In this document: positions 31,893 through 41,205 of the stretch, piece by piece
How positions within the stretch are numbered: position 1 is the first letter of the stretch
Layout: the number at the start of each line of letters is the position of its first letter
Source: UBA11740 sp038210455
Lineage (GTDB): Bacteria > Acidobacteriota > Blastocatellia > Pyrinomonadales > Pyrinomonadaceae
NCBI GenBank assembly: GCA_038210455.1
Contig: JBBQWP010000009.1
Coordinates: forward strand, 1 to 64,000
Reading direction: 5' to 3'
DNA length: 64,000 bases
Translations under genes and position numbers: made by a program
The notes under the pieces: model-generated
What the model was told of the DNA's origin: nothing
The model's database searches: none
Seen by the model: only the letters and a program-made list of their open reading frames with translations

Positions 31893-32474
31893 ATGATCCT
31901 CTGTGAGCGGTGCGGAACTGAGAACTTGAACGGATCGCGCTATTGCGATGAGTGCGGCGCCGCCCTGTGGCTGGCCGGAAAGTCGGGTGGACTTTCATTG
32001 CCCGGCACGAAAAATAACGGATCCGATGGCAACGGCAGCAAAGATGCCTCCGCTGCTGTCGCCCAATCAGCCGGAAAGCCGAGTTCGCCTCTGGTCTCAG
32101 AGCAACAAACTGCCGTGCCATTGATCGCGCCCGGCAACCGTGCGCACGCCACCCTCGTAATAGAACGTGGGAGCTCGGCCGGCAAGCAATTTCCTTTGAG
32201 CAGTCAGGAGGCCAATATTGGCCGTTGGGATGCGGACGGAGGGGTTTTTCCGGATGTCGATCTGGATTCTGATGATCCGGAAGCCAAAGTGTCCCGCCGC
32301 CATGCGCGCATCTCGCTGCGCGATGGCCAATACGTGATCGAGGATCTGGGATCGACGAATGGGACTTTTGTGAATCGCGGACACCGTCTGGCTCCCGGTG
32401 ACCGTCAGCCTCTGAAAGACGGCGATGAGATCATCGTCGGTAAGACTTTTTTACGTTTTCGTGTTGCCAGGTAA
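31893..32474 (+). CDS. Zinc-ribbon plus FHA-domain protein
   Basis: 193 residues from ATG; a 16-residue longer reading is not conserved in form. The N-terminal zinc ribbon is CERCGTENLNGSRYCDECG (4-22). After a Ser/Gly-rich linker there is an FHA domain (about 85-190) with GRWDADGG..., KVSRRHARISLRDG (about 140-153) and EDLGSTNGTFVN, the phosphothreonine-binding set G-R, S-R-R-H and N-G. It binds phospho-Thr peptides, so it may be a substrate reader of the kinase encoded next. There is no Shine-Dalgarno. The kinase gene follows by 70 bases. Confidence 0.85.
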   Translation: MILCERCGTENLNGSRYCDECGAALWLAGKSGGLSLPGTKNNGSDGNGSKDASAAVAQSAGKPSSPLVSEQQTAVPLIAPGNRAHATLVIERGSSAGKQFPLSSQEANIGRWDADGGVFPDVDLDSDDPEAKVSRRHARISLRDGQYVIEDLGSTNGTFVNRGHRLAPGDRQPLKDGDEIIVGKTFLRFRVAR

Positions 32475-32544
32475 AAGACCCCGTGGCTACTGAGCCTAGA
32501 GGTAATCTGGTTCCGTTTTTTCGACGCCTCCGCAAATTAAGCAA

Positions 32545-34218
32545 ATGAATGTTTGTGGCGAATGTGGCGCTGGTCTAAGAGCCGACGAAAGCTTTTGCGG
32601 CAAATGCGGCGCTCGCCGGCCGCTCGACGACTCTTCCGGGGCGTCCCGTAGCGGAAGTGTGAATCCGACGGCCCCGGGTGATGCGAGCGGTATCGTTTCA
32701 AATTATTCAAATAATCTGGCCGACAACGGCAGTACGTGGACAGAACAGGAAGCGAGCTCGGCGCCCGCCGCCGCGAGCCGGGGCACCGGCGAGATCGCCG
32801 AGAGCGACGAGTTTTCATCGAAGACTTCCCGGACCGATGACGTCCCGGACAAACGGCCGAAGCCCAAGGCGCTCGCCGGCGGCAAAGTTCTGAACGGTCG
32901 TTACGAGATTGTGCGCCGCATCGGCGGTGGCGGCATGGGCGCCGTTTACCTGGCGAAGGATCGCAACCTGGGCGAAGCGGCCCGCGCCGTCAAGGAAATG
33001 ATCGAGTCGCACATCGACGACGCCCAGCACGAAAAAGCGATTGCTGACTTCAAACGCGAATCTCTCCTGCTCACCGAACTCGAACATCCGTCGATTCCCA
33101 CGGTCTATGACTATTTCTACGACGACGCTTCGGAACGCTTCTACCTGGTAATGAAGTTTATTCCCGGCAACGATTTGTCGTCGCGTTTGCGACATGCGCC
33201 CGGCGGACGCATCGACGAGCCAACCGTGACTGAGTGGGGCATTCAGGTCGCCGACGTATTGCATTACCTGCACACGCGACCGCAACCGATCATCTATCGC
33301 GACCTCAAACCCGCAAATCTGATGATCGACAGCAATAGCAACCGCATCATGCTGATCGATTTCGGCATCGCGCGCTGGGTCAACAAGAAAGAAAAGGGCG
33401 TCACCGCGGTCGGCACAATGGGCTATGCGCCGCCTGAGTTATTCAGCGGCCAGGCAGACGCGCGCGTCGACATTTACAGCCTGGGCGCGACGATGTTTCA
33501 TTTGTTAACCGGATCAGATCCGCAGGACAACCCGCTGCTTATCTTTGACTTTACCAAGAATCCGCGGCCGCGCCAGATCAATCCCGGGCTTTCCAGCGAG
33601 ATGGAACGGTTGCTGATTCGCGCGGTTGAATACAAGCCGGAACATCGTTTTCAATCCGGCGCGGAATTGCGCGAAGCGCTCGCCAGCCATCTCGAGAAAC
33701 TGCGCTCGGGCCAGGTTAGTTTCGGCGCGCCGGCCAGCGAACTGGGTGGCGAGACGATGCGCGTGGCCATGGTGTTTTGCGGATTCTGTGGCGGGCGCAT
33801 CGCGGCTGATGATATTTTCTGTGCGCATTGCGGCTCGCGCCAGCCGACGGCCGGCGCCGGTTCCAGCGCGGCCCTGGCCCAGGCGCGCGCTACGGCCAAG
33901 TTAATCGTGGCCGGCACGACTGAGCTGGACGCTTCGTTTCTTCTGCAAAAAGAAAGCAACCTGGTGGGACGCACGGATCCGCTCTCGAACATTTTTCCTG
34001 AGGTGGATTTATCGCGGTTCGACCCGCAGACCAAAGTCTCGCGGCGTCACGCCCGCATTTGGCGCGAAGGCGAATCGTTTATGGTTGAGGACCTGGGTTC
34101 GGTAAACGGAACTGTAATCAATGATATGATTCGCCTCGAGCCCAGACAGCCGCGGGCTTTGGACAGTGGCGACCGAATTAAGATGGGCGAGACGACTCTG
34201 CACTTCCTGGTTGGATAA
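32545..34218 (+). CDS. Ser/Thr protein kinase with two zinc ribbons and FHA domain
   Basis: 557 residues: zinc ribbon (CGECG...CGKCG, 4-22), disordered linker (about 25-112), Hanks-type kinase (about 118-385), second zinc ribbon (CGFCG...CAHCG, 412-430) and FHA domain (about 463-557, KVSRRHARIWREGE and DLGSVNGTVI). Kinase residues are all present: Gly loop IGGGGMGAVYLA, Lys150, YRDLKPANLM (Asp253), IDFGIAR (Asp272) and APPE. There is no transmembrane segment, so it is a cytosolic kinase, unlike PASTA kinases. The combination of ribbons on both sides of the kinase with its own FHA suggests self-recognition after autophosphorylation (inference). Confidence 0.9.
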   Translation: MNVCGECGAGLRADESFCGKCGARRPLDDSSGASRSGSVNPTAPGDASGIVSNYSNNLADNGSTWTEQEASSAPAAASRGTGEIAESDEFSSKTSRTDDVPDKRPKPKALAGGKVLNGRYEIVRRIGGGGMGAVYLAKDRNLGEAARAVKEMIESHIDDAQHEKAIADFKRESLLLTELEHPSIPTVYDYFYDDASERFYLVMKFIPGNDLSSRLRHAPGGRIDEPTVTEWGIQVADVLHYLHTRPQPIIYRDLKPANLMIDSNSNRIMLIDFGIARWVNKKEKGVTAVGTMGYAPPELFSGQADARVDIYSLGATMFHLLTGSDPQDNPLLIFDFTKNPRPRQINPGLSSEMERLLIRAVEYKPEHRFQSGAELREALASHLEKLRSGQVSFGAPASELGGETMRVAMVFCGFCGGRIAADDIFCAHCGSRQPTAGAGSSAALAQARATAKLIVAGTTELDASFLLQKESNLVGRTDPLSNIFPEVDLSRFDPQTKVSRRHARIWREGESFMVEDLGSVNGTVINDMIRLEPRQPRALDSGDRIKMGETTLHFLVG

Positions 34219-34227
34219 GAAGCCGCA

Positions 34228-34336
34228 TTTTGGATTTGCGATTTTTGATTTTTGATTTAGTCTTGCACCTTGCGTTTTAGTCGCAGCCGAACGAGCAAGG
34301 GGCAATCGCAAATCCTCAATCAAAAATCAAAAATGA
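34228..34336. repeat. Family K inverted repeat (TTTTTGATTTTTGATT)
   Basis: GATTTGCGATTTTTGATTTT on the left and AATCAAAAATCAAAAATG on the right, with ATCGCAAATCCTC between. It occupies the space between kinase and RDD genes. Confidence 0.75.
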
Positions 34337-34346
34337 AAAGCCGCTT

Positions 34347-34892
34347 ATGACCGCAAAGGTTCAAACCGCAAAACTACCGTCAGGCGCTGTAACTTCCAGG
34401 GCTGAGCCGCGCGTCCGCGTACGCTTTCGCGCGCCGTTTGCGCTTCGCTGCGGGGCGTTGCTAATCGATTATATCCTGCTCGCTCTAGTGCTGGTCTTCA
34501 GTATCATGATCGCGCGTCTGATGGGCGGTGGCGCGCGAATGGCCGGCGGCACGGCAGAAAAAGTCGGGCTGGTTGTCACTTTGATCGTGGCCGTGCTTGA
34601 TCTGGTAGTGATGGCCGGACTCACCGGCAGAACAGTTGGGAAGTGGACGACGGGTCTGCGCATCGAGCGGGTTGACGGCCGCTTGCCGGGAATCGTGCGG
34701 GTTCTGGTGCGACACGTCGTGGGGTATCCTTTGTCACTGCTGCCGTTTGGCCTGGGATTTCTGATCGTGACCGTTAGTCCAACTGGCCGCGCCCTGCATG
34801 ATCTGATTGCCGGGACGATCGTCGTGCGAAGATCCATCGGGCCTATTGCGGCGCCGGCGCGCAGACCGCGTCCGCAAGGCGCGCAGGTGTAG
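34347..34892 (+). CDS. RDD-family membrane protein
   Basis: 181 residues. A basic N-terminus (about 1-33) leads to RCGALLIDYILLALVLVFSI (about 34-53), which has the R-x5-D-D/Y start that names the RDD family. Two more hydrophobic spans follow (about 73-92 and 120-147), then LTGRTVGKWTTGLRIERVDG (about 91-110) and PTGRALHDLIAGTIVV, the usual second signature. RDD proteins are poorly characterised small inner-membrane proteins, some linked to ion transport. It sits between kinase and phosphatase genes. Its TAG stop is inside a palindromic repeat. Confidence 0.85.
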   Translation: MTAKVQTAKLPSGAVTSRAEPRVRVRFRAPFALRCGALLIDYILLALVLVFSIMIARLMGGGARMAGGTAEKVGLVVTLIVAVLDLVVMAGLTGRTVGKWTTGLRIERVDGRLPGIVRVLVRHVVGYPLSLLPFGLGFLIVTVSPTGRALHDLIAGTIVVRRSIGPIAAPARRPRPQGAQV

Positions 34893-34967
34893 CGCAAATT
34901 GTTCATTTGCGATTGTAGCTGTCAACGTCTCTCTGGTATCCAAAACGCAAGTTAACAACTTGCGCTA
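34888..34967. repeat. Family G repeat, two palindromes, overlapping a stop codon
   Basis: GTGTAGCGCAAATTGTTCAT and AACGCAAGTTAACAACTTGCGCTAC. The first arm carries the TAG stop of the RDD gene. Confidence 0.8.
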
Positions 34968-34976
34968 CAAAACTAA

Positions 34977-36701
34977 ATGGCTGAGTTAATCGTCAAATAT
35001 CCGGACCGAGCCGCTGAGCATTTTCCGATCAGCCGCCTGCGCGTCACCATTGGGCGTTCAGCTCGTAACGACCTGTGTATTCCCGATCCTTTTGCGTCGC
35101 GCGTTCATGCCGAAGTGCGCAACGAGGGCGACGAATACTTTCTCCAGGATCTGGGATCGGCGAACGGCACTCTCTATAACGGATCGGTAGTTGAAACGCC
35201 GATTACGCTGACGCGCGGCGGCCGCATTCAGATCGGCGAAACCGAAATCATTTTCAACGACAGTGCGTTTCCGCTCAGCAGCGGGGCGACGATGATCACC
35301 GACAACTCGTCGTCGATTCCCGAGGCGACGCTCGCTCTGTCTTCGGCCGATCGCACTACGTCGGGACTGTTCGAAGCCATCGAAGGCGCGCGCACGCAAT
35401 CCGAAGAAACCGCCGCCCACCGCCCCGCCAGGCAAAGCGATCTGCTGGCTCTGATCAGCAAGGTGGGCGTGGCGTTGCTGGCCTCAGTCACCCTGAACGA
35501 AACCCTCGAGCAGGTGGTTAGTCTGGTGTTCGAATCGGTCCCGGCGGATCGCTGCATGGTCATGATGCGCGACGAGAAGAACCCCGAACTCAAGGTGGCC
35601 GTTGCCCGTCTGCGTGATCGCGTGGGCGAGGTCGGCGAAATTCGCATCAGTCGTTCCGTGATCGACGAAGTCGTCACCAATGGCAAGTCGGTGCTGACTT
35701 CCGACGCCCAGGCCGATCCGCGATTTGCCGGCGGCACGGTCATGCTCCAGGGAGTGCGCTCAGTGCTGGCAGTGCCGCTGGGCGTGGGCGCTAATGTGTT
35801 CGGCATCGTGTACGCCGACTCTCCCCTGGCCGAGGGGCGCTTTACCGAAGATCACTTGAAAGTGCTGACGACGCTGGCTTCGGTCGCAGCCATTCGTGTC
35901 GAGAACGCGCGTCTGACCGAAGAACAGATGGAACGCGAACGCCTGGAACGCGAGCAGCAAGTCGCCAGCGAAATTCAACAGCGGTTTCTGCCGGCCTCAG
36001 CGCCAATCGTCGCCGGTTATGAACTGCAAGGCATCAGCTTTCCCTGTTACGAAATCGGCGGCGACTATTACGATTTCATCCACCGTGAAGACGGCCGGCT
36101 GATCGTGGCGCTGGGCGACGTTTCCGGCAAGGGCACCGCGGCCGCTCTGCTGATGTCATCGCTGCACGCCGCGATCCACGCGCACACCGACATCCACAAC
36201 TCTCTGGCGAAAACCATCGGCGCCGTCAATCGTTATTTGGTCGAAAGCATTCCCGCCAATCGCTTCGTCACGCTTTTCTATGCCGAGCTGGATCCGAAAA
36301 GTGGTTCGCTGGCATTCCTCAACGCGGGCCACAACCCCCCGCTGATCGTTCATTCGGGCGGCACGATGGAACAGCTCGCGGCGGGCGGTCTGCCGTTGGG
36401 GATTATGCCTAACGCCGATTTTCGCGAAGGGCGCACGCAACTTCACTACGGCGATGTGCTGGTGATTTACTCGGACGGCGTTTCGGAAGCAGTGAACCCG
36501 GCCGGCGAAGAATTTGGCCCCACGCGGCTTTACGAAGTGGTGGCGCGCAACCTCGACGCTTCCGCCGGCGGCATTCGCGATCGGATCGAATCGGCACTGA
36601 CGAAATTCTGCCAGGGCACTCCCGCAGCCGATGACATTACTCTGGTGATTTGTAAGCGCCTCGCCGAATCAGCAGATGTGGCAGCGGCCGCTGGGAGCTG
36701 A
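34977..36701 (+). CDS. FHA-GAF-PP2C (SpoIIE/RsbU-type) phosphatase
   Basis: 574 residues: FHA (about 5-95, with GRSARNDLCIPDPFASRVHA and DLGSANGTLYNG), linker with low complexity, GAF (about 150-325), helical coiled segment (ENARLTEEQMERERLEREQQ, about 308-330) and SpoIIE/PP2C domain (about 335-565). Metal-site residues are in YEIGGDYYDFI (about 359-369) and LGDVSGKGTAAALLM (about 379-393), GHNPPLIVHSGG and SDGVSEAVNPAGE. It should dephosphorylate Ser/Thr residues on partner proteins in a partner-switching or kinase-countering loop. The gene starts eight to ten bases behind a family G repeat without a Shine-Dalgarno. Confidence 0.9.
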   Translation: MAELIVKYPDRAAEHFPISRLRVTIGRSARNDLCIPDPFASRVHAEVRNEGDEYFLQDLGSANGTLYNGSVVETPITLTRGGRIQIGETEIIFNDSAFPLSSGATMITDNSSSIPEATLALSSADRTTSGLFEAIEGARTQSEETAAHRPARQSDLLALISKVGVALLASVTLNETLEQVVSLVFESVPADRCMVMMRDEKNPELKVAVARLRDRVGEVGEIRISRSVIDEVVTNGKSVLTSDAQADPRFAGGTVMLQGVRSVLAVPLGVGANVFGIVYADSPLAEGRFTEDHLKVLTTLASVAAIRVENARLTEEQMERERLEREQQVASEIQQRFLPASAPIVAGYELQGISFPCYEIGGDYYDFIHREDGRLIVALGDVSGKGTAAALLMSSLHAAIHAHTDIHNSLAKTIGAVNRYLVESIPANRFVTLFYAELDPKSGSLAFLNAGHNPPLIVHSGGTMEQLAAGGLPLGIMPNADFREGRTQLHYGDVLVIYSDGVSEAVNPAGEEFGPTRLYEVVARNLDASAGGIRDRIESALTKFCQGTPAADDITLVICKRLAESADVAAAAGS

Positions 36702-36705
36702 TATC

Positions 36706-36817
36706 GGAGCGCGGACATCCTGTCCGCGAGCGGGCGCGGCCGCTCATGCCTAACAAACAATCATTTTCGAAAGACGGTTCGCGCTGCGCGCTCAGGCGGA
36801 CAGGATGTCCGCGCTCC
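36706..36817. repeat. Family C inverted repeat
   Basis: GGAGCGCGGACATCCTGTCC and GGACAGGATGTCCGCGCTCC enclose a short middle. Located between convergent phosphatase and oxidase genes. Confidence 0.9.
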
Positions 36818-36834
36818 GTTTCAACTAACCGTTG

Positions 36835-37986
36835 CTAATAGACAGCTCTCTTCTGTTCGCTGGCTTTACTCTCCAAACTAAACCTCGGTTCAATCCCTTC
36901 GCTACTGCCCTCGATTCTGGCAACAACGTATTCGCCCACGACTGGCCCGTGCTTGAAGCCGTGGCCCGAGCCGCCACCCACCAGCCAGACATTTTCAAAC
37001 TGGGGATGAAGATCGATGAGAAAGTCGCCGTTCGAGGTGTTCTCGTACTGACAGACACGCGTCTCGGTCACCGGCGCGTCTTTCAATTCCGGTAACCGGC
37101 GAGCGAGACATTGACGGACTTCAGCCAGGCCTTCGTTGGTTACGACCCGATTACCACTGTCAGGATCAAACGGAGGCCCGTGACTATCGACGGCGATCTT
37201 GACGCCGCGCCCTTCGAGATCCGGCAAGCCATAGGCTTCGTCTTTAAAGTCGATCCAGATGGGCAGGGCCGGCGGAGCAAAGCTGCTGCCCGCGGGGGTG
37301 CCAAAGAAGAAAACTTCCTGTCGCGTGGGATGAATTCGATCAGCTAATAAGTCAGGGAAGATTTTCGGCAGCCACGGACCACAAGCGAATACAAAATGAC
37401 CGGCTGAAATGCGTTGGCCGCTGGCCGTAGAAATCTCGTTCAATGAACCATTGCCTGCCGGAGGGTTTACTGCATCCTGTAAATACTCAACGCCAGTCTT
37501 GATCGCTCCCATGACCACGGCCTGGACCGCGCGGCGCGCGAGCAGCACACCACTCTCAGGCTCGAGCATGGCCCAGGAGATTTCATCCAACCCGATCTGT
37601 GGATATCGCCGGCCGACTTCCGTGATGGTCAACTTCTCAAAAGGAATGCCGATCTTACTTAGCGTCTCAGCAGACTGCGCCGGATAAGGATCGTCTTCGT
37701 GGGCCAACCACAAAACTCCGGTCCGATGAAAGAGCGGCTGATCAACTCGCGCAAACAATTCCCGCCAAAGTTGCAGTGACCGCAAAGCCGAGCGCGTGTA
37801 AATCTCATCAGCGCCATAGCCCATCCGGATGATCCGCGACTCACCACCGGAACTCGAACGGCTGTGGCCGGGGCCGTGCGCATCGATCAACGCGACCCGC
37901 CTCCCCGTCCGGCGGAGCTGGTAAGCCGTCCACGCGCCAAACACGCCCGCGCCGACAACTGCTACGTCGTACGTGCTCTCCTTCAT
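36835..37986 (-). CDS. Sarcosine oxidase/N-methyltryptophan oxidase-like flavoprotein
   Basis: 383 residues, typical for monomeric sarcosine oxidase relatives. GAGVFGAWTAYQLRRTG (12-28) is the FAD motif, SRSSSGGESRIIRMGYG (about 42-58) the conserved second signature, and ETRVCQYENTSNGDFLID (about 310-327) has the Cys that binds FAD covalently in this family. WLVGGGSGHGFKHGPVVGE (about 335-353) is the C-terminal FAD/substrate motif. It oxidises secondary or methylated amines (sarcosine, N-methyltryptophan, pipecolate) with H2O2 release. The exact substrate is open. ATG start, isolated gene on the minus strand. Confidence 0.85.
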   Translation of the reverse strand: MKESTYDVAVVGAGVFGAWTAYQLRRTGRRVALIDAHGPGHSRSSSGGESRIIRMGYGADEIYTRSALRSLQLWRELFARVDQPLFHRTGVLWLAHEDDPYPAQSAETLSKIGIPFEKLTITEVGRRYPQIGLDEISWAMLEPESGVLLARRAVQAVVMGAIKTGVEYLQDAVNPPAGNGSLNEISTASGQRISAGHFVFACGPWLPKIFPDLLADRIHPTRQEVFFFGTPAGSSFAPPALPIWIDFKDEAYGLPDLEGRGVKIAVDSHGPPFDPDSGNRVVTNEGLAEVRQCLARRLPELKDAPVTETRVCQYENTSNGDFLIDLHPQFENVWLVGGGSGHGFKHGPVVGEYVVARIEGSSEGIEPRFSLESKASEQKRAVY

Positions 37987-38004
37987 TGCTCGGTGATCGC
38001 GGTC

Positions 38005-38082
38005 ACTAGCCCGACCGTCAGGGAGGGCTCAGCCTTTGACATAAAGAGCCCTCCCTCACGGCCGGGCTAACGCCCCGTTCTT
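38005..38082. repeat. Family A inverted pair
   Basis: TAGCCCGACCGTCAGGGAGG then GCTC, a ~17-base middle, and GAGCCCTCCC-TCACGGCCGGGCTA. Located between the flavin oxidase start and the ammonium channel stop. Confidence 0.9.
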
Positions 38083-38085
38083 GCC

Positions 38086-39333
38086 TCAGATGCTTTCAAC
38101 GTAAGCCGCTTCGCCGTGGAGCGCCACATCAAGTCCAACAGTCTCGCCCGCTTCATCGACTTTCACGGCAGTGACCCGATCGATCAGCCAGAGCATCCCG
38201 TAAGTAAAGATGAACGCCCACGCCGAGGAGAGCAGCACCGCCCCGAGTTGGACCAGGAAGAAACGCGAATTACCCCGCAGCAGTCCATCCGCGCCCGCCG
38301 GGTTGAATAGCGTCGTAGCGAAGATGCCGCAAAGGATGATGCCGATAAAACCGCCGACGCCGTGTACGCCCCACACATCCAGTGCATCGTCCCAACGAAG
38401 TTTGTTCTTCAGCACCACGGCATAGAAGCAGATCACTCCGGCGATGGCCCCGATAAGACAGGCCGACGCTGGAGAAACAAAACCCGCGGCCGGCGTGATC
38501 GTGGCCAGACCCGCTACAGCGCCAGTCAGCAAACCGAGAAACTTTGGTTTCTTGGTCGTCATCCAGTCCATGCAAAGCCAGGAGATCGCCGCAAAGCTGG
38601 CGGCCAGGTCGGTATTCAAAAAAGCCACCGCCGTCACGGAATCGACGCGGAACTCGCTGCCCGCATTGAACCCATACCAGCCGAACCACAGCAGCCCGGT
38701 GCCCAGCGCCACCAGTGGAATCGAGTGTGGCCCTGAGTCCGCGACCTTACGACGACCCACGTACAGCACCGAGGCCAGGGCCGCAATGCCGGCGATGTTG
38801 TGGACGACGATGCCGCCCGCAAAATCCAGCACGCCCCACTTCGCCATGATCCCGCCGCCCCAAACCATATGCACAAACGGAAAGTAAACCAGCGTGAGCC
38901 AGCCGGTGAGAAACAGCATGTACGCTTTGAACGTGACGCGGTTCGTAAACGCGCCGGTGATCAATGCCGGCGTGATGATCGCAAACATCATCTGGTAAGC
39001 GCAGAAAACAATCATCGGAATGGACGGGTTGATCAAAGACGGCGTGTCCAAAGTGATCCCGCGCAGAAAGGCCCACTGAAAGTTACCCACGATGCCGTAG
39101 AAATCCGTGCCGCTCTTGAGGTCGCCGCTAAAGCAAACCGAAAAACCAAACGCCCACCAAAGCACCGTGGTCCAACCCATGGACACAAAGCTCTGGATCA
39201 TGATGGCCAGAACATTCTTGCGTCCGACCAGTCCGCCATAGAAGAAGGCCAGCCCCGGCGTCATCAGCATGACGAGGCTGGAGCAGAGCAGCATGAAAGC
39301 CGTATTGCCGGTGTCGATAGTCATTGGGGGCAT
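38086..39333 (-). CDS. amtB: Ammonium transporter
   Basis: 415 residues. Eleven hydrophobic helices are visible. The Amt signature FAGGIVVHNIAGIAALASVL (about 167-186) and the channel His pair are in GGIVVHN (first) and DVWGVHGVGGFIGIILCGIF (second, about 305-324). The N-terminus DTGNTAFMLLCSSLVMLMTP (about 7-26) matches the AmtB entry region without a cleavable signal. The gate Phe residues are likely conserved at SVCFSGD/YQMMFAI. An AAGGAGA ribosome site lies seven to eight bases before the ATG. No glnK/P-II gene adjoins, which is unusual, since most amt genes have one. Confidence 0.95.
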   Translation of the reverse strand: MPPMTIDTGNTAFMLLCSSLVMLMTPGLAFFYGGLVGRKNVLAIMIQSFVSMGWTTVLWWAFGFSVCFSGDLKSGTDFYGIVGNFQWAFLRGITLDTPSLINPSIPMIVFCAYQMMFAIITPALITGAFTNRVTFKAYMLFLTGWLTLVYFPFVHMVWGGGIMAKWGVLDFAGGIVVHNIAGIAALASVLYVGRRKVADSGPHSIPLVALGTGLLWFGWYGFNAGSEFRVDSVTAVAFLNTDLAASFAAISWLCMDWMTTKKPKFLGLLTGAVAGLATITPAAGFVSPASACLIGAIAGVICFYAVVLKNKLRWDDALDVWGVHGVGGFIGIILCGIFATTLFNPAGADGLLRGNSRFFLVQLGAVLLSSAWAFIFTYGMLWLIDRVTAVKVDEAGETVGLDVALHGEAAYVESI

Positions 39334-39494
39334 CGAAGTTTCTCCTTCATTCCTGAACTGAGAATTGCCAATGCTGAGCCTGCGATGGATCTTGGGGCTG
39401 AGAGGCTATATCACCTCGACTTTGCCTGCAAGGGCTGAGGGACTGGACGCGGCGGCAAGCGTCCACGTTCATTTTGGTTATGACTGTGTGATGA

Positions 39495-41024
39495 TCAATC
39501 CAGCTTGCGGGTGATTTCTCCGAGGACCTTCTGTTCCCTTTCGCCTGGCTGTTGTCCCAGCTCCAGGTATTTCCCGGCTAAGTTAATCAACGCATGTGCT
39601 TGAAGATAATTGCCATCAATCAAAGCCAGGGTGGTGAGGGCTTCGAAAAGAATCTCGGCGGCTTTCGTGCTCTGTCCGCGGCGCGCAAATCGGGGCGCTG
39701 TTCCCATCAGGGCCCACGACTTCTGGTAAGCCCGTTCGATCGCCGCGATCGCTGCAGGCACCTGGACCAAAGCATGGTCAGCTAACTCCATTTGCTCAGC
39801 CGCTATGAACGCATCGACAACTTGAACTTCGCAGACCACTCTGGCATAGCTGTCTTTGATCAGCTCTACAACTTGAACCCGCCGATCATGGTTTCCGGAG
39901 GTTACCGCCAGGATTGCGATCTTTCCGAGGCTGCGGTCTTGCGATTCCTCGAGTTTCATCAATCCGATAGCTTGCAAAGCCTCTTCATAGTGCCCCGCCG
40001 TCGCGCAACCATCCGCTAAGTCGTCCAGCAGATTCTCTCGCCTCAACAGCGTCTGTTCGCCATAAACATCCTCGTCTCTGACAATCTCGATCGCCTGGGT
40101 TAAGAGGCTTAGCGCTTTCGTGCTGTCGCCAGCCTTGTGATATTCGAGCGCCACGCTGATGGTCGCGCGCGCAAAATAAAGCGGGTCCTCGATTTCTTCA
40201 ATTGTCTGATCGGCCCGATCATAGTGCTGCAACTCGGCAAACGCTCCGGCGATTTGCGCCAGGCCAGCATCCCGCGCCGGCTTGTCCTCAGATTCATTAA
40301 CCAGATGATGCGCGCGCGATAAGACTTCAAGGGCCTGCTCTTCCCCTCCACCCTTCTTATGAAGAATGGCGATGGTTACCAGAGTAGAGATCCGCTGCTC
40401 GAAAAAAAACTCGATCTCTTCTGTCGCTGCTGTAGCTTCCAGCAGCAACTCCCGAGCTTCATCCTTTCGCCCGTCCGCGAGAGCTTTCGCGGCCAACTCA
40501 ACCAGCACCGGCGCTTTCAAATCCGCGGACTCGATTGACTGAGCCAACTCCAGGGCCTGTTCAAGAAGGCCACTGGCAACGCACACGAGAGCTATCCGAC
40601 TTAGCGTTGGATCGCTGTCAGCCAAACTTTGCGCGGCCTCCAGCGCCTTTTCGAGCGCACCCGACTCAGCATAAGCAACGGCCATCTGCTCAGTCGCCAC
40701 AGCGTAAGCGGCGTCATCTTCGATCATGTCAGCAACTTTGTCGGCGTAATCAGCCTCGCCGGCTTGGATACATTTGGCGGCAATCACTGCCAGCGCCTGG
40801 TCTTTCAGATACGAATCGTTAATCGTTTCGACCAGGTCAAGCGCAGCATCAAACTGTCCTGACTCGGCGTGTTTGAAGGATATGAGAGACAAGAGTTCGG
40901 AACGGCCCTCGAGAGTATCAATGGCCTGAGCGATCAGCGCGGCACAACCCAGGAAGGTGATCTCGGCATCATCGTCGTCGGTAAATCCATCGTTCACGTC
41001 GGTTTCGGTCCTCTCGCAGATCAA
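39495..41024 (-). CDS. Cytosolic TPR-like repeat protein
   Basis: 509 residues, strongly helical, with repeated pairs of the form AxxYxxAGxxDxALxxA, for example ESGQFDAALDLVETINDSYL, ESGALEKALEAAQSLADSDP and ASGLLEQALELAQSIES, with shorter degenerate ones to about 490. There is no signal or membrane segment. An acidic N-terminus (NDGFTDDDDAE) precedes the repeats. It likely scaffolds a partner that I cannot name. TTG is the only start-like codon after the upstream stop in frame, apart from a GTG nine codons further in. It is separate from the ammonium channel by 161 bases. Confidence 0.65.
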   Translation of the reverse strand: MICERTETDVNDGFTDDDDAEITFLGCAALIAQAIDTLEGRSELLSLISFKHAESGQFDAALDLVETINDSYLKDQALAVIAAKCIQAGEADYADKVADMIEDDAAYAVATEQMAVAYAESGALEKALEAAQSLADSDPTLSRIALVCVASGLLEQALELAQSIESADLKAPVLVELAAKALADGRKDEARELLLEATAATEEIEFFFEQRISTLVTIAILHKKGGGEEQALEVLSRAHHLVNESEDKPARDAGLAQIAGAFAELQHYDRADQTIEEIEDPLYFARATISVALEYHKAGDSTKALSLLTQAIEIVRDEDVYGEQTLLRRENLLDDLADGCATAGHYEEALQAIGLMKLEESQDRSLGKIAILAVTSGNHDRRVQVVELIKDSYARVVCEVQVVDAFIAAEQMELADHALVQVPAAIAAIERAYQKSWALMGTAPRFARRGQSTKAAEILFEALTTLALIDGNYLQAHALINLAGKYLELGQQPGEREQKVLGEITRKLD

Positions 41025-41205
41025 ATATTCCGGCTTGTATTTGACCGCGACACTTAGTGGCTATTAAAGCGGTAACAAGTTACCGCACTCCAAAGTCGCC
41101 GCAAAGCGGTCCCCTGACGCTCCGGGGCGGCGCCCTTAGTCTTGGCCGAAACTTCTGATATTGTTTCTCTCTGATTATTCAGACGCCGTTTGGGTGCAGA
41201 GTTTC

